Numbered from the stretch's first letter, positions 45,166 to 54,994 are shown. The stretch is DNA of 60,567 nt from Lachnospiraceae bacterium TWA4 (GCA_000875945.1 JPZU01000001.1:1515954-1576520), one strand, 5' to 3'. Translations and numbers: made by a program. Notes: a model not told the origin generated them from the letters alone.

Positions 45166-45840
45166 CTACTCTAAAATGCAAGCACTACTAGAGTTTAGAT
45201 AGTCTAATAATTTATTTCCATCGATTTCGCCTTTGAGTATATCCCCAATCATTGGAACGTTTGAATTTTTCTTACAAGGATAAAGTATTCCGCAGTAGGA
45301 ATATAAAATTTTTTCAAAAAAAAGCTGTTTGCCAAATATAGGAAATAATTGACCTGAGTAGTGATTTTCAAGTAAATGAACAATTTGGTGCTGACCTTTA
45401 ATATTCCATTGACCAATTAAACCAGGAATGTCCATTTGAACATGAGAAGTTTTGGGCATTTCTTTGATAATTGTTTTAACTCCATGAAGAAATATGTCAT
45501 CTAGGGCTTGTCTCATAAGATATGTAAATATAACTTTTTCAACAGGATCGGATAAATTCTCATAGTAGGTATACATTTCAATTCCTATTGTAGAGGCAAA
45601 GAGCCAGACTGTATCAATGGAGTCTAAACGTTTCTTTAAAAATGAATCTTCTAATAAATCATCTAAAGTATTTACTGGTAGTTTGATGTAAGTAGTGAAG
45701 GGCTTTTCGTTTCCAGATAAATCATCAATAATGTCTTCTAAAATTTCTTTATAAAAGTTTCTAGAAGTTTCATCCATCAGATTTAAAATAGTATTTAAAT
45801 CAGACTTATAATTTTCTAGTTGTAGTAAAGTTGTGTTCAT
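45166..45840 (-). CDS. MetH-activation-domain-like protein, copy B
   Basis: The 224-residue protein is a clear paralogue of copy A: NYKSDLNTILNLMDETSRNF, FLKKRLDSIDTVWLFASTIG, VEKVIFTYLMRQALDDIF, PGLIGQWNIKGQHQIVHLL and KILYSYCGILY. It lacks about 10 residues of copy A after position 60. Its start at 45840 lies 220 bp from the start of the LPXTG adhesin gene on the other strand, so the paired-repeat promoter region at 45929-45996 is between them. Role is unknown; tandem duplication suggests either two substrates or a heterodimer. Confidence 0.5.
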   Translation of the reverse strand: MNTTLLQLENYKSDLNTILNLMDETSRNFYKEILEDIIDDLSGNEKPFTTYIKLPVNTLDDLLEDSFLKKRLDSIDTVWLFASTIGIEMYTYYENLSDPVEKVIFTYLMRQALDDIFLHGVKTIIKEMPKTSHVQMDIPGLIGQWNIKGQHQIVHLLENHYSGQLFPIFGKQLFFEKILYSYCGILYPCKKNSNVPMIGDILKGEIDGNKLLDYLNSSSACILE

Positions 45841-45928
45841 GCTTTTTCCTCATTTTAATTCGTTAAGTTTATCTTATGACAAGAGAGTATAAAAAGCAAG
45901 AATTATTATGGAATTAAGCTAAATTAGA

Positions 45929-45996
45929 CAGTTTAGGTAGAATTATTACAACTTAGGTAGGAAGTCTTGTCATGATAGGAAAAATACTGTATAGAT
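45929..45996 (+). promoter_or_regulatory. LytTR-type paired repeat and promoter of the adhesin gene
   Basis: Direct repeats CAGTTTAGGTAG (45929-45940) and CAACTTAGGTAG (45949-45960) are 20 bp apart. They are followed by TTGTCA (45967-45972), a 17-base spacer and TATAGAT (45990-45996). The same layout with the same spacings is at 58100-58167. ACAGTTTAG fits the known AgrA-type half-site. Confidence 0.75.
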
Positions 45997-46060
45997 GAAT
46001 AAAGAATTATTATTAAATGATTAAATGAAATAGATACCTAAGTTGAGAGGAGTATGAGAT

Positions 46061-49000
46061 ATGAATTGGCTTGCAAAGTGTTTAAAAAGTAGGAAAAGTA
46101 TTCAGCGATTTTTAAGTTTGATGTTAGTAGTTGCGGTTTTGTGTTCATGTGTGATGCCTAAAATCGTAATGGCTTATGCTCATTTAGAAACGCAAATGGA
46201 GTCCGAGGAATCGATTAGTTCTGAGGGACAACTTAGTGTAGAAGAAACGAGTGAAGAAATAAAAGAAACGCAGGTTTTAACAGAAACAGAAAATGAAACG
46301 CAGACAACAACAGAGCCAATTATTGAGACAAAAAATGAAATCAAAAGCAAAAAAGAAATTTCTACAGAGACTAGCTTAGATAAGATAACAGAAGAAACAA
46401 GAGTGGAATTGGAAACTGCAGATAAAACACAAGTAGAAATAGAAACTGAAATAGAAACTATAGTAAATTTAGAAAAAGTAATTCTTAAAAATAAAGAATA
46501 TGGCATAGTATTAGAGATTGAGTCAGAAGCAATGCCGGAGAAATCAGTAGGAGATGATTTAGAGTTAAAAGTTAGAGATTTAACTGAAGATGAGAAGAAA
46601 GATTATATAAAAGAGGTTGGTGTATCAGAAGATTGTATCCTATGGCTTTATGATATTTCCCTTGTAAATAAAAAACGGGTGAGGAAGTTCAACCAACTGG
46701 AGAGGTAAAAATTACAGTTGAAAATAACCAAACAGTCCCAGAAGAAGTGTCTGTCATTCGTATGGAGCATGAAGGTGGCTATACGACATTAGATACTGTA
46801 GTAACAGATAAGGCTGTTTCGTTCGATACAGAACATTTTTCATATTATTCAGCAGTTGTTATCGGTGGTGGCATCATGCAGACAATTGGACTTTTAAATC
46901 GAGAGATTGTATTCTTAGATCCAATTAAGGTAGGAGAGTATTCTTATGAAACTGCATTTTGTATTCAAGAAAGTGTTACAATGTCAGTAGATGGAAAAAA
47001 TCAAGCAAAGCAGTATACAATATATAATAATATTACGGCATCGGATATGAATACTCATTCTGAAACAGGGCAAACTGTTACAATAGGGGAAGATGAGTTT
47101 AAGATGTTAAAGCGTATGTTATGGCTTTATCATACGACTTATAAGAATAGTCAAGATGATGTGATAGTTGAGCCACAGTTTATTAATGGATACTGGAATC
47201 CTAACTGGCCAAATATTAATTATCTTACAAATGAACAAAAAAAGATGTCCTAAAGACAAAACATTGGTTTTATTTCAATATCATGTTTTACATCCATTTT
47301 TAAAATATGGATATGGAACTGATAACACCAATGGTTTTTATAACTCAACACATTATTATGATTATAAGGATTATCAGTCCCCTAATAAAGGGCGTCACTC
47401 TGAGATGAATCCAGAGCGATTAGCATATTATAATATTGCAGACAAGTCAGAATATGATTCTCAAGTAGATACAGACTTAGAGTTTTTAATTGGACAACAT
47501 AATACAAATCAAAATGTTGTTATAGTTAAAACAAGAGAGGATGGTATTATAACGACTGTAAAAGCGGATAGTTTTTATTCAACATCATCTCTTGCACTTC
47601 CACTATCTAGTGGAAATAAAGGAGAAGTAAAGAAGTCTGTTCACGTACAGGACATTGTTAAGTTTAAAGGTCTTTATGAAAACGAAAGTTATGATTATGA
47701 AGCAAAATTATATGAAGTAAGTGATGGACAGATAGTAGGTGAAGCTATTAAAACTGTGACAGGAGTAAAACCATTTACAGAAAAACAAGGAGAATATACA
47801 GTTGATTTTGGGAATTTAGAATTAGATATCAATAAGAGATATGTAGTTTTTGAAAAGATGACCTCTCAAAATGCTGTAGTAGAAAATGATGATGGAACAA
47901 AGCAAAAACATGTATTGACGCATGAAAATCCAAACGATATTAAACAAACATTTACGATTTCATCTATTGGAACAACAGTAAAAGCAAATAATTCAGTTGC
48001 AACATCAGAATCAGAAGCAATTGTTACAGAGGATGAATCAACAAATCCTGTCAATGTTGTTGATACAGTTACATATAGAAATTTACCAGTTAACAAAGAA
48101 TATAAAGTAATCGCACAATTGTATGAAGTTGTTTATGATGAAGCAACACAATCTTATAAGACTACAGGAAATCCAATAGCAACAAGTTCATCGGATAGTA
48201 AATTTACAGCTTCAAATTCTAATGGAACATTTGAAGTAAATTTAGGAAGCGTGAATCTTCAGGAAAATAAAAGATATGTTGTATTTGAAACAATTGAATC
48301 TGTAGAGCCATTAATTGATACTACAGGTAATGGGACGCCAAATCAAAAACATGTTGTAGAACATAAAGACCCCAATGATATTGCTCAGACGATAGTTGTA
48401 AAACAACCAGGACCAAAGGTATCTTTTGTTAAAAAAGATTTTGAAGAAAAGAAAAACCTAGCTGGAGCAACTTTAGCAATTTTTGATAAAGATAATAATC
48501 AAATAGGTCATTGGGTATCTTCTAATACTGCTAGGACTATAGATTTTGAACCTGGTGAGTATGTATTTAAAGAGTTAAATGCACCAGAAGGATATACGGC
48601 AGTTGATGATATCTATTTTACTGTTGATGAAAATGGCGGAGTAACAATTACTAAAATAGGAACGATTTCTCTAGATGAAACTACTTCAGAATCAGAAGTG
48701 GTTGAAGTAAACAAAGGAAGTAGTAAAAATTCTACTTTTACAGTTTATGACAAGAAAAATACTTCATTTAGAGTAGCAAAAACTTGGGATGATGATTCAA
48801 AACTTGATGGATTAAAACAAACAGAAGAAATTACTATTCGATTACTTTTAAATGGTGAGCCAGTAGAATTAGATGGAATCCAAACAACTATAACACTTAG
48901 TGAATCAAAAGGTTGGGATTACGAGTGGACAAATCTTCCAAATAAAGGGGTATATACAGCAGAAGAAATTAATTGGGAAGGAAAGGTTTATAAGCCAACT

Positions 49001-50086
49001 TATCCTGGAATATCAGAAATACCATCTGAACAAACTCCAGAAGAAAGCACAGTTACGAAGTGGTTAAAGTATGCAGGAACAGGAACGGAATTGTTTGAAG
49101 ATGGGGATCGAATTGTTATTGTAGATGCAGAAGAACAGACAATACCATTAGCAAGAGGCAATGCACCAAATAGAATTGGACAAGCCTTAGTTCAGCAATT
49201 AGTTAAATATACTGATGAAGTGATTTTAAAACCAGGATTGTCGTTTAGTGGAGATGGTAATGAAATTACAGAAGTTGATTCAAATATGATATGGAGTGTG
49301 TATGTACCAAACCTAAATCAACCAAATATATTTATGTTAAAACATGAAGCATCTGGAAAATGGTTAACAAGGCAAAGTACTATAGCAAGATTAAGAGATG
49401 AAGGAGCTTTGTTTACTGTTCTTAATGGTCAATTGATTTATAGTGATGGCTCAGGATATCAATTGGGATATGATTCACAGGATGATCGAGGAATAGCTTA
49501 TGAAAATTTATCAAATGTTAAATTTAACTTCTATCGTGAAACAAATCAACAAACATCAGGTACTACAGGAGAAGCTTTTATTATCCATAATATTTATCAA
49601 GAACTTGTAGATATTAAATTGATAAAATTGGATAAGGATGATGGAAAACCTCTTGATGGAGCAGCTTTCCAACTTTGGAAAAAAGATGATGCTTCAAACG
49701 AGACCATTAAAGTGAATGATGAAGATGTAAAAGTTTCTAAAGTTGGAACGCCTAAGGAAACAAAGGAAGGTGGAATCCTTCATTTTGAAAATTTGGCGTA
49801 TGGAGAATATTATATCCAAGAAACTGATGCACCAAAAGGATATCAGAAATCTAAAACAGTAATTAAGGTAATTGCTGGTAAAGATGGAATTAAAATTGCA
49901 GAGGATACTCCATCAACAAATGCAAGTCTTCAAGAAGGTGTTCTTCGTGTAACGAATGATAAAATAAAAACATATCTATTACCAGAAACTGGAAGCTTTG
50001 GTTCTAATCCAATTTATATGTATGGGGTCGATTTTTGTATTATTAGCTATATGCTTTTTATGTGCAAGATTTAGAAAAAATTCTTG
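46061..50086 (+). CDS. LPXTG cell-wall adhesin/pilin with VaFE and Cna-B type domains (three frameshifts)
   Basis: The gene is split by three run-length errors. One more A at 46670-46675 gives NKKTGEEVQPTGEVKITVE. One less A at 47237-47243 joins TNEQK to KDKTLVLFQYH. One less G at 50024-50027 turns the tail into IYMYGSIFVLLAICFLCARF followed by RKNS. The result is about 1340 residues with a signal peptide (cut near VMAYA), a Thr/Glu-rich region, two VaFE-type repeats (VVDTVTYRNLPVNKEYKVIA), SpaA/Cna-B domains (ELNAPEGYTAVDD, SFRVAKTWDDD, ETDAPKGYQKS), a possible lectin-like insert near 49060-49560 and the sortase signal LPETG with a membrane span and basic tail. It is probably a pilus tip or large adhesin. 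Confidence 0.8.
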
Positions 50087-50127
50087 ACTTTCTGATAAAA
50101 TTTATGATAAATTATAAATGTTGAGTA

Positions 50128-50169
50128 GCGAATGCGTAAGTCCGAACAAACTTACGCATTCGCTTTTTT
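50128..50169 (+). terminator. Perfect intrinsic terminator after the adhesin gene
   Basis: GCGAATGCGTAAGT and ACTTACGCATTCGC make a perfect 14-bp stem, followed by seven T. Confidence 0.95.
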
Positions 50170-50193
50170 TATTTATAAGTTCACACGATTTTA

Positions 50194-50222
50194 CGAATGT
50201 TCAAAATGGCATGAGCGTGAAC
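50194..50222 (+). repeat. 29-nt motif, copy 2 (upstream of the second MATE gene)
   Basis: Reads CGAATGTTCAAAATGGCATG then AGCGTGAAC, 24 of 29 identical to 3081-3109. Here its end GTGAAC can pair with GTTCAC at 50179-50184. Confidence 0.5.
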
Positions 50223-50252
50223 GGATTATTTATTTTTTAGGAGGGAAATTTG

Positions 50253-51647
50253 ATGGAAGGTCAAAAACTGGCAGTAATGCCAATCAAAAAATTATTATTA
50301 AACATGGGAATTCCAATTATCCTATCAATGATGATGCAGGCAGCATACAATATTGTAGATAGTATCTTTGTAGCAAATATCCCAGAAACAGGAGAGCAAG
50401 CGCTTAATGCATTGACTTTAGCATTTCCAGTACAGATGTTTATGGTAGCCATTGGAATTGGTACAGGCGTAGGAATGAATGCATTATTATCGAAAACTTT
50501 AGGTCAAGGAGATAAGGAAAAGGCAAGTTTTGTAGCAGGAAATGCATTCTTCCTTGGAATAGTTATTTACTTAGTATTTTTGATTTTTGGATTATTTGGT
50601 GTCAAAGCATTTGTAGCATCACAGACTAGCAATCCACAGATTATGGATATGGCAATTCGTTATCTTCGAATTTGTTGCACCTGTTCATTTGGAATTATTT
50701 GTTTTTCTCTTATGGAGAAGGTTTTACAGGCAACAGGAAGAAGTAACTTATCAACAATTGCTCAAATTACTGGTGCAGTAACGAATATTGTTTTAGATCC
50801 TATTTTAATTTACGGACTTTTAGGTTTACCCCAAATGGGTGTAGATGGTGCAGCATGGGCAACCGTTTTAGGTCAGGTTGCTTCAGCAGGAATTGCATTA
50901 TTCTTCCATGTGACTCAGAATAAAGAAGTTAAAAATGGACTGTCTTATATGAAGCCATCAGGAAAAATTATTGGAGAAATTTATTCAATTGGACTTCCTG
51001 CAATTATCGCACAGGCATTGATGTCTATCATGACCTATGGATTAAATATTATCTTAGTTGGAATCAGCGAAAATGCGGTAACTGCTTATGGACTCTATTA
51101 TAAGGTTCAACAATTTATTTTATTTGCGGCTTTTGGTCTTCGAGATGCAATTACACCAATTGTCGCATTTAACTATGGTAGTGGAAGTAAAGAGCGTGTC
51201 AATGAAGGCATTAAATATGGAATGATTGATACACTTGGAATTATGCTCATTGGGTTAGTGGTTCTTGAAGTATTAGCTGTACCATTCACTGGAATTTTTG
51301 GATTATCAGGAGAGACTCAGCAGATATGCATTTTAGCAATGCGAGTGATTTCTTTAAGTTTCTTATTTGCAGGAGCAAATGTTGCATATCAGGGAATTTT
51401 CCAAGCATTAGGTGGAGGAATGGAATCATTAATTATTTCAGTTTGTCGTCAGTTCTTATTTGTGTTACCTGTTGCATGGGGATTTGCACAGATGGCAAAG
51501 GTTAATCATGAGATGATTTGGCTTGTGTGGTTGACGTTCTTAATCGCAGAAGGACTATCTACTTTGATTGCAGCAATTTTAATGAAACGTATTCGAGCAA
51601 GTAAGATTGATGGAATTAAAAATTCTAATAAATTGGCGATTGATTAA
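50253..51647 (+). CDS. MATE family efflux transporter, MepA/NorM-like
   Basis: ATG 50253 lies seven bases after AGGAGGG; an overlapping TTG at 50250 is less likely. The 464-residue protein has twelve spans and the marks LLLNMGIPIILSMMMQAAYN, VDSIFVANIPETGEQALNAL, IGIGTGVGMNALLSKTLGQG, GAVTNIVLDPILIYGLLGLP and, in the second half, ALMSIMTYGLNIILVGISEN and AFNYGSGSKERV. This is the MepA-like branch common in Clostridia and different from the carrier at 42719. The region before it holds the adhesin terminator and the 29-nt motif. Confidence 0.92.
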   Translation: MEGQKLAVMPIKKLLLNMGIPIILSMMMQAAYNIVDSIFVANIPETGEQALNALTLAFPVQMFMVAIGIGTGVGMNALLSKTLGQGDKEKASFVAGNAFFLGIVIYLVFLIFGLFGVKAFVASQTSNPQIMDMAIRYLRICCTCSFGIICFSLMEKVLQATGRSNLSTIAQITGAVTNIVLDPILIYGLLGLPQMGVDGAAWATVLGQVASAGIALFFHVTQNKEVKNGLSYMKPSGKIIGEIYSIGLPAIIAQALMSIMTYGLNIILVGISENAVTAYGLYYKVQQFILFAAFGLRDAITPIVAFNYGSGSKERVNEGIKYGMIDTLGIMLIGLVVLEVLAVPFTGIFGLSGETQQICILAMRVISLSFLFAGANVAYQGIFQALGGGMESLIISVCRQFLFVLPVAWGFAQMAKVNHEMIWLVWLTFLIAEGLSTLIAAILMKRIRASKIDGIKNSNKLAID

Positions 51648-51653
51648 AAGTAT

Positions 51654-51686
51654 GGGGACTGTGATTATAAGCAGTCCTTATTTTTA
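51654..51686 (+). terminator. Terminator after the MATE gene
   Basis: GGACTG...CAGTCC stem with a 10-base loop, followed by TTATTTTTAT. Confidence 0.7.
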
Positions 51687-51720
51687 TATAAGTAAATAGA
51701 TGGTTGGAATACCTGAAACT

Positions 51721-51839
51721 AAAAGTGGAAATATAACAGGATATTTTAACATTTCATTTCCACTTTTTTTGATTTTTTGGAAATTCAACTTAAAAATTTA
51801 GACTTTCATTTCCACTTTTCTTGATTTTTGGAAATTCAG
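51721..51839 (+). repeat. Direct repeat of about 36 bp with an added inverted copy
   Basis: TTTCATTTCCACTTTT, then TTGATTTTTGGAAATTCA, occurs at 51752-51788 and again, slightly changed, at 51804-51839 (52-bp period). AAAAGTGGAAAT at 51721-51732 is an inverted copy of ATTTCCACTTTT at 51757-51768 and could form a hairpin. It lies just upstream of the YbaK gene. Confidence 0.65.
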
Positions 51840-51890
51840 ATGATAAAATCAGCATAAAAATTTCAATTTAAAGTTAGAGGGGGAATCACT

Positions 51891-52361
51891 ATGAGTTTTA
51901 TCGAAGCAAGCACCTATTTAGAAGAAAAAGGCTATAAAGACCGAATCAAACAATTTGACGTATCCAGTGCAACGGTTGAACTTGCAGCAGTTGCAGTAGG
52001 AACAGAACCAGAAAAGATTGCAAAATCATTGACATTTATCGTAGAAGAACAACCAGTAATGATTATTTGTGCAGGAGACGCTAAGGTGAATAATGCCAAG
52101 TACAAAGCCTATTTTCACAAGAAGGCAAAAATGTTAAGTCCACAAGAAGTACATGACTTTATCGGTCATGATATTGGTGGTGTTTGTCCATTTGGAATTC
52201 ACGATGGTGTGGATGTGTACTTGGATGAGTCACTCAAGCGATTTGAAATTGTCTATCCAGCCTGTGGAAGTGCAAATAGTGCAGTGGAATTAAATTTAGG
52301 GGAATTAGAGAATTTATCTGGAAGTAAAGAATGGATTGATGTATGTAAAATTCCAGAATAG
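51891..52361 (+). CDS. YbaK/EbsC-type aminoacyl-tRNA deacylase
   Basis: The 156-residue protein has the complete YbaK domain: AAVAVGTEPEKIAKSLTFIV with the conserved Lys near 48, MIICAGDAKVNNAKYKAYF, and GHDIGGVCPFGIHDGVDVYL with the GG-x-P-FG loop near 102. These free-standing editing enzymes remove wrong amino acids (often Cys or Ala) from tRNA-Pro or related tRNAs. A GAGGGGG site precedes ATG 51891. It is alone, ending in its own terminator, and convergent with the ABC transporter operon. proS is 9 kb away. Confidence 0.9.
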   Translation: MSFIEASTYLEEKGYKDRIKQFDVSSATVELAAVAVGTEPEKIAKSLTFIVEEQPVMIICAGDAKVNNAKYKAYFHKKAKMLSPQEVHDFIGHDIGGVCPFGIHDGVDVYLDESLKRFEIVYPACGSANSAVELNLGELENLSGSKEWIDVCKIPE

Positions 52362-52369
52362 AAATAAAT

Positions 52370-52402
52370 AAAAATGGGCCGATGAATTTCGACCCATTTT
52401 TT
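52370..52402. terminator. Terminator between ybaK and the ABC operon
   Basis: AAAATGGGCCG pairs with CGACCCATTTT (one G-T pair), followed by TTTTAC; flanked by A on the left, so it can act on both strands. Confidence 0.8.
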
Positions 52403-52421
52403 ACATCTCATTTATTAGATA

Positions 52422-53189
52422 TTAGATATAATATTCTACATGATATTCTGGTTTCATGTGGAAAAGTTCAAATACCTTATCTCTGGCACGTAAGAAGTCA
52501 TCAGAGGTTCGGTCTCTATAACCCATCTCAATATTTACAACGCTTTTAATTCCATGTTTCTCACTGTCTAAGATGACAATTCGATCGGATAAGAAAATGG
52601 CTTCTTCAATGTCGTGAGTGACAAAAATAATCGTTTTTTTGCCTTCTTTACAAATCTTTAAAATATCATCTTGAAGTTTCATTCGAGTGACTGCATCAAG
52701 TGCACCAAAGGGCTCATCCATAAATAAGACTTCTGGCTCAACGGCTAACGCTCTAGCAATCGCTGCACGCTGCTGCATACCACCAGATAACTGAGAAGGA
52801 CGTTTATGCTCGGAACCAGTAAGACCTACCATGTCGATATACTTTTGAGCAATGGCAGCTCGTTCACTTTTGGGAACTTTTTTAGATTCGAGACCTAGTT
52901 CAACATTTTTAAGTACGGTTCGCCAAGGTAAGAGACCATAGTTTTGGAAAATAGTGAGGTAATCAATCGAAGGTTTTTCAACAACATTTCCATCAATAGT
53001 AATCGTTCCACGAGTTGGTTTTTCAAATCCAGCAATCGCATTTAAAAGAGTAGATTTACCACAACCTGAAGAACCTAAAATACAGATAAATTCGCCTTTG
53101 TTAATTCCAAAGTTGATATGTTCTAATACGTCTACACGCTGTGGACCTTCTTCATAAGAAATCGATACGTCTTTAATATCAATATACAT
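52422..53189 (-). CDS. NitT/TauT-type ABC transporter ATP-binding protein
   Basis: I start at ATG 53189 (MYIDIKDVSISYEEG), 12 bases after AGGAGG; a GTG at 53201 touches that site and is unlikely. The 255-residue protein has Walker A LGSSGCGKSTLLNAIAGF, Q-loop LTIFQNYGLLPWRTV, signature LSGGMQQRAAIARALAVEP, Walker B VLFMDEPFGALD and the switch His in FVTHDIEEAIFLSDR. This is the SsuB/TauB/NrtD group. It is the last gene of the operon starting with the CODH-like gene. Confidence 0.93.
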   Translation of the reverse strand: MYIDIKDVSISYEEGPQRVDVLEHINFGINKGEFICILGSSGCGKSTLLNAIAGFEKPTRGTITIDGNVVEKPSIDYLTIFQNYGLLPWRTVLKNVELGLESKKVPKSERAAIAQKYIDMVGLTGSEHKRPSQLSGGMQQRAAIARALAVEPEVLFMDEPFGALDAVTRMKLQDDILKICKEGKKTIIFVTHDIEEAIFLSDRIVILDSEKHGIKSVVNIEMGYRDRTSDDFLRARDKVFELFHMKPEYHVEYYI

Positions 53190-53206
53190 GGTATTATTCA
53201 CCCTCC

Positions 53207-53980
53207 TTATAATCCAAATTTGTGGCTAACGCCTTTTTCTAAAGCTCCCATAGCAGCATCTAAAATTAATCCAATTATACCAATGGTAATAATGGTTGCA
53301 AGTAGTGCATCTGAGCGAATACAGTTTTTAGCATCCATTACTAAGAATCCAAGACCAGACTGAGCACCGACCATTTCACCAGACACTAAGAAAATCCATG
53401 AAGTTCCAAGAGCTAGGTGTAAGCTGTTCATAATCTGAGGAAAAGCTGCAGGAAAGATGATTTTTACCAAGCTTCTCATCTTAGAAATTCCAAAGTTTTT
53501 AGCAACTTTTGTATAGGTAGGATCTAAGTGATTTACTGCACTGACTGTGGATAGAAGGATTGGGAAAAATCCAGCAATAAAAATAATCACGATTGCAGGT
53601 ACATCACCAATACCAAAGAGCAATACAATAAATGGTAACCATGCTACAGGTGCAACTGGACGAATTAGTTGCACAATCGGGTTAATAAATTCAAATACCT
53701 TTGGAAAGATTCCAAGCAATAATCCAAGGATAACACCAGTAATGGCAGCAATGATATAACCAATGATAAATCGAAGCATACTAACACCGATATGATTAAT
53801 TAATGTCGCATTGGATGTACTGCCCTTTAAACCAACGGTAAAAAGTTCTCTGAATGCATCTAAAACCATAGTAGGAGTAGGAAATAAAGCGGTATTAATT
53901 CCACTTCCCATGACTGCTATAGACCATAGGATAATAAGGACGATAAATGATAGTAGTGCATTTCTTGCTGATTTTGACAT
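53207..53980 (-). CDS. NitT/TauT-type ABC transporter permease
   Basis: The 257-residue protein has six membrane spans and the BPD_transp_1 loop (FGISKMRSLVKIIFPAAFPQ, EAA motif variant) that contacts the ATPase. The segment LHLALGTSWIFLVSGEMVGA is typical of SsuC/TauC permeases. It follows the binding protein by 23 bp and precedes the ATPase gene by only 17 bp, so expression is coupled. Confidence 0.92.
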   Translation of the reverse strand: MSKSARNALLSFIVLIILWSIAVMGSGINTALFPTPTMVLDAFRELFTVGLKGSTSNATLINHIGVSMLRFIIGYIIAAITGVILGLLLGIFPKVFEFINPIVQLIRPVAPVAWLPFIVLLFGIGDVPAIVIIFIAGFFPILLSTVSAVNHLDPTYTKVAKNFGISKMRSLVKIIFPAAFPQIMNSLHLALGTSWIFLVSGEMVGAQSGLGFLVMDAKNCIRSDALLATIITIGIIGLILDAAMGALEKGVSHKFGL

Positions 53981-54003
53981 AACAATTTCTCCTTTTCTAT
54001 AGT

Positions 54004-54945
54004 TTAGTCTAGAGAATAAACAAACTTCTCATAAGTAGGTGGATTCTCATTAATTCCATAGGCTTTTACTTTGTCACAAAGGACATTGTATTCTTCTTGT
54101 GTAAGTTCTAGATTTTTATAAGAAATCCATGCTAAGGACTGTTCTAAAGTCTTTGTTTCCTGCCCTAGATACTTTTCTGCAATAGCCATTGAAGTCTTAG
54201 TATCTAAGAGATTGCCAGCCTCAAAGTATTTAGAAATAATAGTGTTTGCAGCTTCTTTGTTGCTATCAATTAAGGACTGGTGGAGAACAAAGGCACAACA
54301 AGCCGAATCTTCCCATAAATCGCTAGATTCATAGAGTACGTGACCTAAGTCTTTAGCAATAATCTGAGCACCGTAAGGTTCAGCTACACAGTAGCCATCA
54401 ATGGCATGGCTGACAAGACTTGAAGGCATCTCGGTAGGAGAAAGCTGAATAATCTTTAAATCCTCTCTGGTCATGCCTGCTTGTTTTAATAGGTCATTTA
54501 GCAAAATATTGTGAGAGGACTGAGCCGATGGAATGGCAAAGGTTTTTCCTTTTAAATCAGACGCAGATTTAATGTCATTAGAGACAACTACAACATTTCC
54601 ATCTTTATGTCCAAGTCCAATGGCTTTTAAATCAATGCCATTGTTAACAATATTCATTGCGAGTTCTACAAGTACTGAAGCGCCGTCAATTTTTCCAGCA
54701 CTTAGTGCGTCGGTTAAATCAGTCCATGCATTAAATTTAACTAATTGAATCTGAACATCATCATTACTAGCTTCTAGCAACTCCTTTTCTTCAAAGAGTG
54801 CAAGTGCATGGGTGATGGGCAGATAGCCAATTTTAATAACTGTTTTGCCCTCGTAATTTAGAGTATCCTCCTTGCTACTACAAGCAGTGAGAGTAACAAG
54901 GAGGAGTAGGATGAGAGCGATTGTGATTGATGTAAATTTTTTCAT
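54004..54945 (-). CDS. Substrate-binding lipoprotein of the NitT/TauT-type transporter
   Basis: The start is ATG 54945; a TTG just before is less likely. The 313-residue protein has a lipoprotein signal (LLLVTLTACSS, lipobox LTAC), then an NMT1/SsuA-type fold: VIKIGYLPITHALALFEEKE, SAGKIDGASVLVELAMNIVN, DLKGKTFAIPSAQSSHNILL and DGYCVAEPYGAQIIAKDLG. It has an uncommon Cys pair (DSACCAFVLHQ). Relatives bind sulfonates, nitrate, bicarbonate or pyrimidine precursors. The position behind a CODH-like gene suggests a ligand connected to that enzyme, but the ligand cannot be read from sequence. Confidence 0.88.
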   Translation of the reverse strand: MKKFTSITIALILLLLVTLTACSSKEDTLNYEGKTVIKIGYLPITHALALFEEKELLEASNDDVQIQLVKFNAWTDLTDALSAGKIDGASVLVELAMNIVNNGIDLKAIGLGHKDGNVVVVSNDIKSASDLKGKTFAIPSAQSSHNILLNDLLKQAGMTREDLKIIQLSPTEMPSSLVSHAIDGYCVAEPYGAQIIAKDLGHVLYESSDLWEDSACCAFVLHQSLIDSNKEAANTIISKYFEAGNLLDTKTSMAIAEKYLGQETKTLEQSLAWISYKNLELTQEEYNVLCDKVKAYGINENPPTYEKFVYSLD

Positions 54946-54994
54946 CAAATACCCTTTTTTACCCTTCTTTTTCTGTATGAATAATGTTGGAAAA

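Noticed and set aside
46180-46506. Minus-strand frame of 108 codons opposite the adhesin gene
   Set aside because: Ser/Val-rich mirror of the Glu/Thr-rich adhesin region, without a ribosome site.
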